Shown here: in pieces, positions 8,931 through 16,597 of the stretch
How positions within the stretch are numbered: position 1 is the stretch's first letter
How the letters are laid out: the number at the start of each line of letters is the position of its first letter
Assembly (NCBI GenBank): GCA_017577365.1
Contig: PKRJ01000013.1
Location: 7,095-71,094 of the forward strand
Direction: 5' to 3'
DNA from: Gammaproteobacteria bacterium
GTDB taxonomy: Bacteria > Pseudomonadota > Gammaproteobacteria > Steroidobacterales > Rariloculaceae
Length of the DNA stretch: 64,000 nucleotides
Made by a program: the position numbers and the translations under genes
Notes under the pieces: model-generated
What the model was told of the DNA's origin: nothing
Database searches by the model: none
Seen by the model: only the letters and a program-made list of their open reading frames with translations

Positions 8931-10717
8931 CGTCCGCGGCGAAGCGAATGGGCTCCGTCAAGGGACCGCTCGCGATCGCGATCGGCATGCTCCTCTTGAT
9001 GGTGTTTCTGCTCGTCATGTCGAACCGCACCGGGCAGCGCACGTTCGAGCTCGCGAAGCAGCAGCTCGACAGCGTCGAGGCGGTGAACGTGCGGATGGAC
9101 GGCGCCTTGTTCATGTCGCTGTTCGAGCTCCAGATCGATTTCGATCTGCTCGCTCGCTTGCAGGCGGAGATGCGCACGGCCGGCGAGGAGCTCGCGAGCG
9201 TCCTTCCCGAGAGCGGCCAGACGGTATTGCCGCTGATCGAGCGCAAGCTCGAAGCGGTCGAGGCGTTCAAGTCGAATCAGGCGATCTTTCGGAACTCGCG
9301 CGCGATCGCGGGCCAGCTCATCGCCGAGCTGTGGCAGCGTCCCGAGGTACGCGTGGGCGAGTCGGATCGCATCCTGTTCGACGTCGAGCGAGCCATGCTC
9401 GACTTCGTCGGGCGGCGCGACGCGGAGAGCTCGCAACGCCTCGTCGCGGCGCTCGAGCGCGCCGCGTCTGCCCGCGTTCCGCTTACCGAGCTCGAGGAAT
9501 GGCACGCGCTCGTCGAGCACGCCGAGACGTTGATCGATTACACGAACCGTCTCGGAGCGGTGCTCGCGTCGGAGGTCTTCTACCAGTTTCCGGTCGTGCT
9601 GTACGAAGAGGGCAGACGGCTCGCTCAAGGGCTCGCCGTGTCGGTGGCCAAGGCCGGCCTTTATCGGAGCCTCTTGTTCGTCGTCGGCGTGCTGTTGCTC
9701 GCGTTCAGCGCCGCGATGGTGATTCGCGTGCGGCGTTATCTGCACATGATGGAGCGCTACAACGACGTGCTCGAGGATCGCGTGCGCGAGCGCACAGAGC
9801 AGCTCGCGAGCGTCAACGAGGCGCTGCGCAGCGAGATTGCCGAGCGCGAGCACGTCGAAGCGCAGCTCCGGATCGCGCAGAAGCTCGAGGCGATCGGCCA
9901 GCTCGCGTCCGGCATCGCGCACGAGATCAATACGCCGACGCAGTACGTCAGCGACAACGTCAGTTTTCTCTCTTCCGTATGGCGCGATCTCGAGCCCGTG
10001 CTCGACGACTACGAGCGGATCGCGCGCGAGGAGGGCGAGAAGGGCAAGCGCAGCCGGGAGCTCCTCGAGCGGGCGAACGTCTCCTTCGTTCGAGAGGAAG
10101 TCCCGCGCGCGCTGGAGCAGGCCGCGGCGGGCCTCCGGCAGATCGGCGCCATCGTGGCCGCGATGCGCAATTTCTCCCATCCCGGCGGAATCGGGTTGCA
10201 GGAGGGTAACCTGAACGCAGCGATCGAGAGCACGGTGATCGTCGCGCGGAACCAATGGAAACATGTCGCCGAGCTCACGGTCGACCTCGATCCGAACCTG
10301 CCGCTCGTGCCGTGCAATCTGTCGGCGGTGAACCAGGCGTTGCTCAATCTCGTCGTCAACGCGGTGCACGCGATCGAGTCGTCGAAGCGCGAGGGCGAGC
10401 TCGGGCGGATCCGAATCTCGTCGCGATCGTTCGACGACCACGTCGAGATCGCCGTCGAGGACGACGGTCCCGGCGTGCCGGCGGAGATCCAGGACCGGAT
10501 CTTCGATCCGTTCTTCACTACGAAGGAAATCGGCAAGGGGACGGGCCAGGGGCTCGCAATCTCGCACCGCATCGTCCATAAGATGCACGGCGGCACGCTG
10601 ACCTACGAGCCCGTTCGCGGGCGGCCGGGTGCGCGCTTCGTCATCCGGCTGCCGCTCGCTCGACGCGAGTCTTCGATCGAGCCGCAAGCGAGTTACCTGG
10701 AGGCCGCGGCGGGATGA
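8927..10717 (+). CDS. Membrane sensor histidine kinase with all-helical periplasmic domain
   Basis: 596 aa. TM1 is ~12-31 and TM2 ~246-266, enclosing a ~215-residue periplasmic region rich in long helices and without a recognised PAS or Cache fold (possibly DAHL-like). A coiled coil follows (~275-320, typical RVRERTEQLASVNEALRSEI), then the DHp helix with phospho-acceptor His ~332 in ASGIAHEINTPTQYV, and a HATPase domain with the N box (LLNLVVNAVHAI), G1 (VEDDGPGVP), the F region (DPFFTTK) and G2 (GTGQGLAIS). The start ATG at 8927 overlaps the upstream stop. The cognate regulator is the next gene. The kinase sits in an operon with a di-heme peroxidase, so the input may be redox or peroxide; that is inference. 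Confidence 0.92.
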   Translation: MTSAAKRMGSVKGPLAIAIGMLLLMVFLLVMSNRTGQRTFELAKQQLDSVEAVNVRMDGALFMSLFELQIDFDLLARLQAEMRTAGEELASVLPESGQTVLPLIERKLEAVEAFKSNQAIFRNSRAIAGQLIAELWQRPEVRVGESDRILFDVERAMLDFVGRRDAESSQRLVAALERAASARVPLTELEEWHALVEHAETLIDYTNRLGAVLASEVFYQFPVVLYEEGRRLAQGLAVSVAKAGLYRSLLFVVGVLLLAFSAAMVIRVRRYLHMMERYNDVLEDRVRERTEQLASVNEALRSEIAEREHVEAQLRIAQKLEAIGQLASGIAHEINTPTQYVSDNVSFLSSVWRDLEPVLDDYERIAREEGEKGKRSRELLERANVSFVREEVPRALEQAAAGLRQIGAIVAAMRNFSHPGGIGLQEGNLNAAIESTVIVARNQWKHVAELTVDLDPNLPLVPCNLSAVNQALLNLVVNAVHAIESSKREGELGRIRISSRSFDDHVEIAVEDDGPGVPAEIQDRIFDPFFTTKEIGKGTGQGLAISHRIVHKMHGGTLTYEPVRGRPGARFVIRLPLARRESSIEPQASYLEAAAG

Positions 10718-10781
10718 TCGTGACGTCGCGCATCGGCCGCCTCGGGGCCGAAGTCGGGGCGGTCGCGCCGGAGGGAAGCGT

Positions 10782-12467
10782 ATGATGGGGGGGCGCGTCG
10801 GCGGAAGCTTGCTGCTGGTCGACGACGAGCCGCACGTCTGCGAGGGCCTTCGACGCATCCTGTATCGGGAAGGCTATCGCATTCATACGGCCAACGGCCC
10901 CGACGATGCGCTCGAGATCCTGGCGAACCATCAGGTCGACGTCATCGTTTCGGATCAGCGAATGCCGAAGCGGAAAGGGACCGAGCTGCTCGCCGAGGTC
11001 GCGCGCCTCTATCCGCGCACCGTGAGGATGATCTTGAGCGGCGCCGCGGACGTCGACGAGGTCGCGCGAGCGATGGAGAACGGCGCGATCTACAAGTTCC
11101 TGACGAAGCCGATCGAGCCCACGCTGCTTCGCGCGAACGTCAAGGAAGCTTTCTCGCGGGCCGCGTCGTTGCGGCCGGCCGTCGCCGCCGCCGCCGGAGT
11201 CGATCCGGATACGGGGTTGCCGCGGCGCCGTCGGCTCGAGCTCCTGTTCCCGAGGCTGATGGCCGACGCGAGGAGCTGCGGACGGCGCGTTTGCCTGCTG
11301 ATGCTCAAGATCGACCAGTACGATCACGTGATCAGCAGCTTCGGCTACTCGTTCGGCCGCCGTTTCCTGCGTCGAGTGGCGACGATGCTGCGCGAGAAGT
11401 TCTCGGCCGAGCACTTTCTCGCGTGCGATTCGCCAGGAACGTTCCTGCTGCTGACGAGCGCCCCGAATCCTTCGGCGCGCATCGACGCGCTCGATGCGGC
11501 GCTCGACCATCTCTTCGCACGGCCGCTCGAGATCGACGGCCGGTGCATCGTCGCGACGGTCAGCATCGGCGCGGCGGCCGCGGAGGGCGACATCGGCTTC
11601 GACGAGCTCGTCGATCGGACGTACGCCGCGATGAAGACGGGCAGCGAGCGCGGCGGGGCGACGATGCAGATCTTCCTGCCGCAGCTCGTGAGCGCGTTCA
11701 GAGGGCAGCTCGAGCTCGAGTCGGACCTGCGGCAGGCGGCGATCACGCGAGACTTTCTCCTTCATTATCAGCCGCAGATCGATCTCGCTACGGGAAAGAT
11801 CGCGGGGGTCGAGGCGCTGCTGCGCTGGCCGCACCCGTCGCGGGGCTTCGTGAGCCCGAAGGAGTTCGTGCCGGTCGCGGAGCGCGTCGGCCTGATCCCG
11901 GAGCTCGGCGCGTGGGTGCTCGAGTCCGCCGTCGCGCAGCTCGCCGCGTGGCGAGACGAAGGGCTCGCGTTCGGCGAAGTGGCGGTCAACGTCTCGGCGC
12001 TCGAGCTCAAGGAACCCGGGTTCGTCGGCAGGGTCGGCGAAGTGCTCGAGCGGTTCGCATGGCCGGCCTGCCGTCTCGTGCTCGAGGTCACCGAGTCGAC
12101 CGCGATCGGACAGGAGCCGACGATCGTCAAGACCCTCGAGGAGGTCGGCGGGATGGGGGTGAAGCTGGCCGTCGACGACTTCGGCACGGGATACGCGAAC
12201 CTTGCGAACCTCACGCGTTTCGCGTTCCGCAAGCTCAAGATCGACCGCTCGTTGCTCCCCGGCCGCAACGACGAGCGCGGTCAGCGGCTGTATGAAAGAA
12301 TCGTCGGCATCTCGAGCGAGCTCGGCCTCGACGTCGTCGCCGAAGGCGTCGAGACTCAAGCCGAGCTCGCGTTCGTCCGCGGCACGGGCTGCAAGACCGT
12401 GCAAGGCTATTTCTTCAGCGCACCGTTGAGCCCGGACCGGCTCGTCAAGTTCGCCACGCGCAAGTAA
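10782..12467 (+). CDS. Response regulator with degenerate GGDEF and intact EAL domain
   Basis: 561 aa. The receiver domain (~9-125) has acidic pocket DDE at 14-16, phospho-acceptor Asp ~58 in VSDQRMP and a switch Lys in FLTKP. Residues ~140-300 have a GGDEF-like fold, but the signature loop is replaced by DSPGTFLLL (~216-224), so cyclase activity is not expected. The EAL domain (~310-550) keeps GVEALLRW, VNVSALEL, LEVTEST, DDFGTGYANL, KIDRSLL and VVAEGVET, which carry the metal and catalytic residues of c-di-GMP phosphodiesterases. It should lower c-di-GMP when phosphorylated by the upstream kinase. The ATG at 10782 (or 10785) follows GAGGGAAG. Confidence 0.92.
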   Translation: MMGGRVGGSLLLVDDEPHVCEGLRRILYREGYRIHTANGPDDALEILANHQVDVIVSDQRMPKRKGTELLAEVARLYPRTVRMILSGAADVDEVARAMENGAIYKFLTKPIEPTLLRANVKEAFSRAASLRPAVAAAAGVDPDTGLPRRRRLELLFPRLMADARSCGRRVCLLMLKIDQYDHVISSFGYSFGRRFLRRVATMLREKFSAEHFLACDSPGTFLLLTSAPNPSARIDALDAALDHLFARPLEIDGRCIVATVSIGAAAAEGDIGFDELVDRTYAAMKTGSERGGATMQIFLPQLVSAFRGQLELESDLRQAAITRDFLLHYQPQIDLATGKIAGVEALLRWPHPSRGFVSPKEFVPVAERVGLIPELGAWVLESAVAQLAAWRDEGLAFGEVAVNVSALELKEPGFVGRVGEVLERFAWPACRLVLEVTESTAIGQEPTIVKTLEEVGGMGVKLAVDDFGTGYANLANLTRFAFRKLKIDRSLLPGRNDERGQRLYERIVGISSELGLDVVAEGVETQAELAFVRGTGCKTVQGYFFSAPLSPDRLVKFATRK

Positions 12468-12649
12468 GTCGAGCTGATCGCGCGAAGTCGCGCGCATCTC
12501 GAGCGGCTCTCGAGGCGCACCGTCCGCGCGCATTCCGTTCTTTCGCCGCGTCGACTTGGTGCGACGCGTGAGCTCGCGGCATCGAAGAGCGCGCGACGCG
12601 CCCGACGCCATTCCCTAGAAATCAAACACCTACTCCGCCGCCGCAAAGC

Positions 12650-12665
12650 TGGCACGACGCTTGTA
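12650..12665 (+). promoter_or_regulatory. Candidate sigma-54 promoter upstream of the Rieske gene
   Basis: TGGCACGACGCTTGTA matches the -24/-12 consensus (GG, ten bases, then GT where GC is usual), 80 bp before the Rieske protein start. A hairpin-forming CGCGCGA/TCGCGCG lies near 12480, just past the EAL gene, and could end the upstream transcript. No enhancer-binding protein gene is nearby. Confidence 0.35.
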
Positions 12666-12745
12666 GTGACGCGCGCGAGTGCGACGCCCGGATGCATATG
12701 GACGAATAACCGCTCGCTGGCCGTGAGCTCGACTTGGAGGGACGT

Positions 12746-13087
12746 ATGAGAATCGTCGATGCCGGACCGATGACGGACATTCCGACGCGCGGTGCACGCG
12801 TGCTACGCGTCGACGGTCTCGAGATCGCGCTCTTTCGTACCACCGGCGACCGCGTTTACGCGCTCGAGGATCGCTGCCCGCATTGCGGGGCGCCGCTGTC
12901 GCAAGGAATCGTGCACGGCCACAGTGTCACGTGCGCCGTCCACGAGTGGGTCATCGATCTCGAAAGCGGCGAGGCGACCGGCGCGGACGAGGGCGCGACG
13001 AGGCGTTTCGACGTGCGCATCGAGGACGGCAGGATCCTCGTTGCGGTGCCGGATCGCGATGCCGCTAGGCAGGCTCGGTCAACTTGA
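12746..13087 (+). CDS. Rieske [2Fe-2S] protein, NirD-like
   Basis: 113 aa. The two Rieske cluster ligand pairs are visible: C-P-H in DRCPHCGAPLS and C-A-V-H in VTCAVHEWVIDL, with the family strand pattern. Size and motif resemble nitrite reductase small subunit NirD or stand-alone Rieske ferredoxins. No NirB or oxygenase partner is in the window, so the electron partner is unknown. The start at 12746 has TTGGAGGGA upstream with good spacing. The 3' end overlaps the convergent exporter gene by 23 bp. Confidence 0.85.
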   Translation: MRIVDAGPMTDIPTRGARVLRVDGLEIALFRTTGDRVYALEDRCPHCGAPLSQGIVHGHSVTCAVHEWVIDLESGEATGADEGATRRFDVRIEDGRILVAVPDRDAARQARST

Positions 13088-13391
13088 GACCGACGATGCC
13101 GACGACGATCAGCGCGATGCAGCCGAGCCGCACGGCCGACGTCGACTCGCCGAGCAGTAGGATGCCGAGGATCACGGTGCCGGCCGCGCCGATGCCGGTC
13201 CAGACCGCGTACGCGGTGCCGATCGGCAGCGAGCGCGCGGCGAAAGCGAGGAGCGCCATGCTCGCGATCATCGCGGCGATCGTGAGCGCGGCGGGCATCG
13301 GCCGCGTCAGCCCGTCGCTGAATTTGAGGCCGAGCGCCCAGGCGATCTCGAGTATCCCGGCGGCGAGCAGGACGATCCACGCGGTCGACAT
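13065..13391 (-). CDS. sugE: SMR-family guanidinium exporter (SugE/Gdx)
   Basis: 108 aa, four predicted helices, the standard SMR size. The essential membrane glutamate lies in AAGILEIAWALGLKFSDGL. The SugE/Gdx subtype is indicated by the W-A-x-G-L-K pattern and the GTAYAVWTGIGAAGTVILG helix. Gdx proteins exchange guanidinium for protons in the inner membrane as antiparallel dimers. It lies only 11 bp downstream of the UPF0210 gene on the same strand, so the two may share a transcript. Confidence 0.9.
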   Translation of the reverse strand: MSTAWIVLLAAGILEIAWALGLKFSDGLTRPMPAALTIAAMIASMALLAFAARSLPIGTAYAVWTGIGAAGTVILGILLLGESTSAVRLGCIALIVVGIVGLKLTEPA

Positions 13392-13402
13392 GCCGGCTCC
13401 CG

Positions 13403-14770
13403 TCAGTTGTTGAGCGCCTGAAGCGGCGCGGGAATGCGTCCCCCGCGGCGGATGAACGCGGCGCTCGAGCACGCATTGAGCGCGACGACCGGCGCACGGC
13501 CCAAGAGCCCGCCGAACTCGACGAAGTCGCCGACGTCCTTGCCCGGCGCCGGCACGAGCCGCACCGCGGTCGTCTTGCGGTTGATCATGCCGATCGCCGC
13601 CTCGTCCGCGATGATCGCCGCGATCGTTTCCGGGGGCGTCGAGCCCGGCACGGCGATCATGTCGAGCCCGACCGAGCAGACCGCCGTCATCGCCTCGAGC
13701 TTGTCGAACGTGATCGCGCCCATCTCCGCGGCTTCGATCATGCCGATATCCTCGGAGACCGGAATGAACGCGCCGGAAAGACCGCCGACGTAGCCAGACG
13801 CCATCGCGCCGCCTTTCTTCACCGCGTCGTTCAACAGCGCGAGCGCCGCGGTCGAGCCGTGCGCGCCGACGCGCTCGAGGCCCATCGCCTCGAGAATGCG
13901 CGCGACGCTGTCGCCGTGCGCCGGGGTCGGCGCGAGCGACAGATCGACGATGCCGAAAGGCACGCCGAGCTTCTCCGATGCCGCACGTCCGACGAGCTCG
14001 CCCATCCTCGTGATCTTGAACGCCGTGCGCTTGATCACGGACGCGAGCTCGCCGAAATCCGCGTCCGGCATCTGCTGCACCGCGCTCATCACGACGCCGG
14101 GCCCGCTGACGCCGACGTTGATCACGCAATCGGGCTCGCCGACGCCGTGGAACGCGCCGGCCATGAACGGATTGTCCTCGACGGCGTTGCAGAACACCAC
14201 GAGCTTCGCCGCGCCGATGCCGTCGCGGTCGGCGGTGCGATGCGCGGTCTCGTGCACGATCCGGCCCATCTCGGCGACGGCATCCATGTTGATGCCCGCG
14301 CGGGTGGTGCCGACGTTCACCGATGCGCAGACGCGCTCCGTGGTCGACAGGGCCTCCGGTATCGAGGCGATCAACGCGCGATCGCCGGGCGTTGCGCCCT
14401 TGTGCACGAGCGCGGAGAAGCCGCCGATGAAGTTGACGCCGACCTCGGCTGCGGCGCGGTCGAGGTGCTCGGCGAAGCGCACGTAGCTTTTCGCGGCGGT
14501 GCACTCGGCGATCAGCGATATGGGCGTGACCGAGATCCGTTTGTTGACGACGGGAATGCCGTACTCGCGCTCGATCTCGTTGCCGACCGCGACGAGGCGG
14601 CCGGCGAGGCGGCAGATCTTCTCGTACGCCTTGCGGCCGGCGGCGTCGAGATCGGGATGCGCGCAGTCACGCAAGGATATGCCCATCGTGATGGTGCGGA
14701 TGTCGAGATTCTCCATCTGCACCATGCGGATGGTCTCGACGATCTCCTGCGGTGAGAACGGCAGCGGCAT
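13403..14770 (-). CDS. UPF0210 / PFL-family protein
   Basis: 455 aa, full length for the UPF0210 (DUF711) family. Conserved stretches include ENLDIRTITMGISLRDCAH near the N-terminus, RISVTPISLIAECT, ASVNVGTTRAGINMDAV and the C-terminal LVPAPGKDVGDFVEFGGLLG. Structures of this family are related to glycyl-radical (pyruvate formate lyase-like) folds, but the activity is unknown. It is paired with an ACT-domain gene 19 bp upstream, as in many bacteria. Confidence 0.9.
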   Translation of the reverse strand: MPLPFSPQEIVETIRMVQMENLDIRTITMGISLRDCAHPDLDAAGRKAYEKICRLAGRLVAVGNEIEREYGIPVVNKRISVTPISLIAECTAAKSYVRFAEHLDRAAAEVGVNFIGGFSALVHKGATPGDRALIASIPEALSTTERVCASVNVGTTRAGINMDAVAEMGRIVHETAHRTADRDGIGAAKLVVFCNAVEDNPFMAGAFHGVGEPDCVINVGVSGPGVVMSAVQQMPDADFGELASVIKRTAFKITRMGELVGRAASEKLGVPFGIVDLSLAPTPAHGDSVARILEAMGLERVGAHGSTAALALLNDAVKKGGAMASGYVGGLSGAFIPVSEDIGMIEAAEMGAITFDKLEAMTAVCSVGLDMIAVPGSTPPETIAAIIADEAAIGMINRKTTAVRLVPAPGKDVGDFVEFGGLLGRAPVVALNACSSAAFIRRGGRIPAPLQALNN

Positions 14771-14789
14771 GGCGGCGTCCTCGCGTCGC

Positions 14790-15074
14790 TCAGACGCGAT
14801 GCATGTACTTGAAGACGTCCTCGTGCTGGGCGTCGATCTTCACGCCCATCTCTTCGCCTTTCTCGGTCAGCCGGCGCTTCAGCTCGTCGAACGGGATGGT
14901 CGCCTGACTCAGGTCGGCCATCAGGATCATCGTGAAAAACTCGCGCAACGTCGTCTGCGAGATGTCGACGATATTCGCGTTGGCCTCCGCGAGGACGGTC
15001 GCGACGCCTGCGATGATCCCGACCCGATCGGCGCCGATCACGGTGACGATGATGCGGTTCGATTTCTCGCTCAT
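14790..15074 (-). CDS. ACT-domain protein, UPF0237 family
   Basis: 94 aa with a single ACT domain: IIVTVIGADRVGIIAGVATV, then LAEANANIVDISQTTLREFF and a C-terminal MGVKIDAQHEDVFKYMHRV. ACT domains bind amino acids and regulate partner proteins. The fixed pairing with the UPF0210 gene suggests it senses the ligand for that protein. Confidence 0.92.
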   Translation of the reverse strand: MSEKSNRIIVTVIGADRVGIIAGVATVLAEANANIVDISQTTLREFFTMILMADLSQATIPFDELKRRLTEKGEEMGVKIDAQHEDVFKYMHRV

Positions 15075-15095
15075 GGGGCGGCCATTATACGGCGC

Positions 15096-16466
15096 CTAGC
15101 CGACCGTCGGCCTTTGCGCGTCGTCGTGCATCGTCGCGAGGAATGTCCTGAGCGCGGCCTCGGCCTCGTCGGCCGGCATCAGCCTCTGCTCGGCGAGCAC
15201 TTTCGCGATGTCTTTCAGCGTCCGCTTGCCGTCGATCAGCGACATGATGAACGCGTGCACGCGCGTCGCGACGATCTGCGAGCGGAACGCGGGCGAGAGC
15301 GGAATCGGCTCGTTGCCGCGGACGATCCAGTCGGGCAGCGCCTGATGGCGTGACGGCGCCTTCGCCGCGCGCGCCTTGTCGGCGCGCCACGCGACGACCT
15401 CCTCGAGACGCGCGTGCCGGCTCGCCGGCGACGCGAGATACGGTATGCGCCGCTCGCAAGTCGCGACCGGGGCGAAACCGTTCTCGCCGAGGGCGTCGAG
15501 GCATTCCTCGAGCGAGTACCTGAGCGCGGGGTCCGCATCGTGGAAAGTCAGCGAGCCGAAACTGATCCAGCGCCCGCCGTCGGCGAGGAGCCCGTTGATC
15601 CGCGCCGCGAGCGTATCGAACGGCTCCGGGAGGATATCGACGATCCACGGCGTGACGACGGTATCGAACGCGCCTTTCGCGAACGGCGGACGGTGCGCGT
15701 CGGCGAGCACGTGCAAGAGGCCGGGGCGCGCGGGCTCGGGCGCCGCGAGCCGGCGCAGCACCGCGTGGTCCTCGAGGCGCCGCGGTGCGAGCGGAAACTC
15801 GTGGAGCTCGACCGTCTCGCCGCGCGTGACGCGCTCGGAAACGAGCATCAGCAACGGGTTGAAATCGAGCACGACCGTGACCTCGGGCGCGAGACGACGG
15901 TGCACGTCGTAGGCGAGGCGGCCGGCGCCCGCGCCGAGCACGAGCACGCGCCCGGGCTTCGCGTCGCCGAGGACTTCGCGCACGATCTCGATCGACGCAT
16001 CGTTCTCCTCGTCGCCCCAGGCCCAGTCGCGATGCACGTTGCCGTAATAGGTCATGAGCCCCTGGTCCGGCGGCAGGCGCGTGCGAAGGGCGAGGTAGGT
16101 CTCGATGCTTGCGCCCGGCGCGTCGATGCCGAGCGGCGCGAGCAGCGCCGCGATGCGCTTCGCATGATCCTCGACCGCCGCGCGCAAGGCCTCGAGGCGC
16201 TTACGGGTCGCGGCGCGCCGTCCCGCGCGCTCGAGCGCGCGATCGAGCTCGTGCCGCCGCCGTTCGAGCTCGCGGAGCGAGAAGTTGAGCCTCGCGCGCC
16301 ATTCGCCGAGCGCGGCCGTCGGCTCGGCGAACAGCCACGGGATCGATCCGACGTTCGGGAAGTCGACCTTGCAGCCCGCGCAGCGATAGCCGTTCGCGGT
16401 CTCGTCGAGCGGCGTGCGGTCGCAGCGCGGGCACGCGAGGAGCGGGGTCAGTTGCGGTGTCGTCAC
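15096..16466 (-). CDS. Carnosine N-methyltransferase-like (N2227) enzyme with zinc ribbon and PqqD-like tail
   Basis: 456 aa. The N-terminus is a Trm112-like zinc ribbon with Cys 12, 15, 29 and 32 (CPRC, CAGC). A helical region follows, then a SAM-binding Rossmann domain (VLVLGAGAGRLAYD at ~174-187). The part DTVVTPWIVDILPEPFDTLA, followed by GGRWISFGSLTFHDADP and YSLEECLDALGENGF, parallels the carnosine N-methyltransferase (N2227) family, including the run of residues that closes the active site. The last ~75 residues (SLIDGKRTLKDIAKVLAEQR and onward) look like a PqqD-type winged helix. The substrate is unknown: probably a histidine-containing peptide or small molecule by family, but the peptide-binding-like tail is unusual. 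Confidence 0.7.
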   Translation of the reverse strand: MTTPQLTPLLACPRCDRTPLDETANGYRCAGCKVDFPNVGSIPWLFAEPTAALGEWRARLNFSLRELERRRHELDRALERAGRRAATRKRLEALRAAVEDHAKRIAALLAPLGIDAPGASIETYLALRTRLPPDQGLMTYYGNVHRDWAWGDEENDASIEIVREVLGDAKPGRVLVLGAGAGRLAYDVHRRLAPEVTVVLDFNPLLMLVSERVTRGETVELHEFPLAPRRLEDHAVLRRLAAPEPARPGLLHVLADAHRPPFAKGAFDTVVTPWIVDILPEPFDTLAARINGLLADGGRWISFGSLTFHDADPALRYSLEECLDALGENGFAPVATCERRIPYLASPASRHARLEEVVAWRADKARAAKAPSRHQALPDWIVRGNEPIPLSPAFRSQIVATRVHAFIMSLIDGKRTLKDIAKVLAEQRLMPADEAEAALRTFLATMHDDAQRPTVG

Positions 16467-16597
16467 GCGGGCGAATCCGTCGCGGAGTCGGGCGACACCT
16501 TAGGTTATTCGCGGTTCGTGTGCAAAAGGAACGCTCGCCGCCGGGCCGGAAAGGGGGGACTGATGCCGAATTCGTCGCCGGCCGCGGCGGCGAAGCG

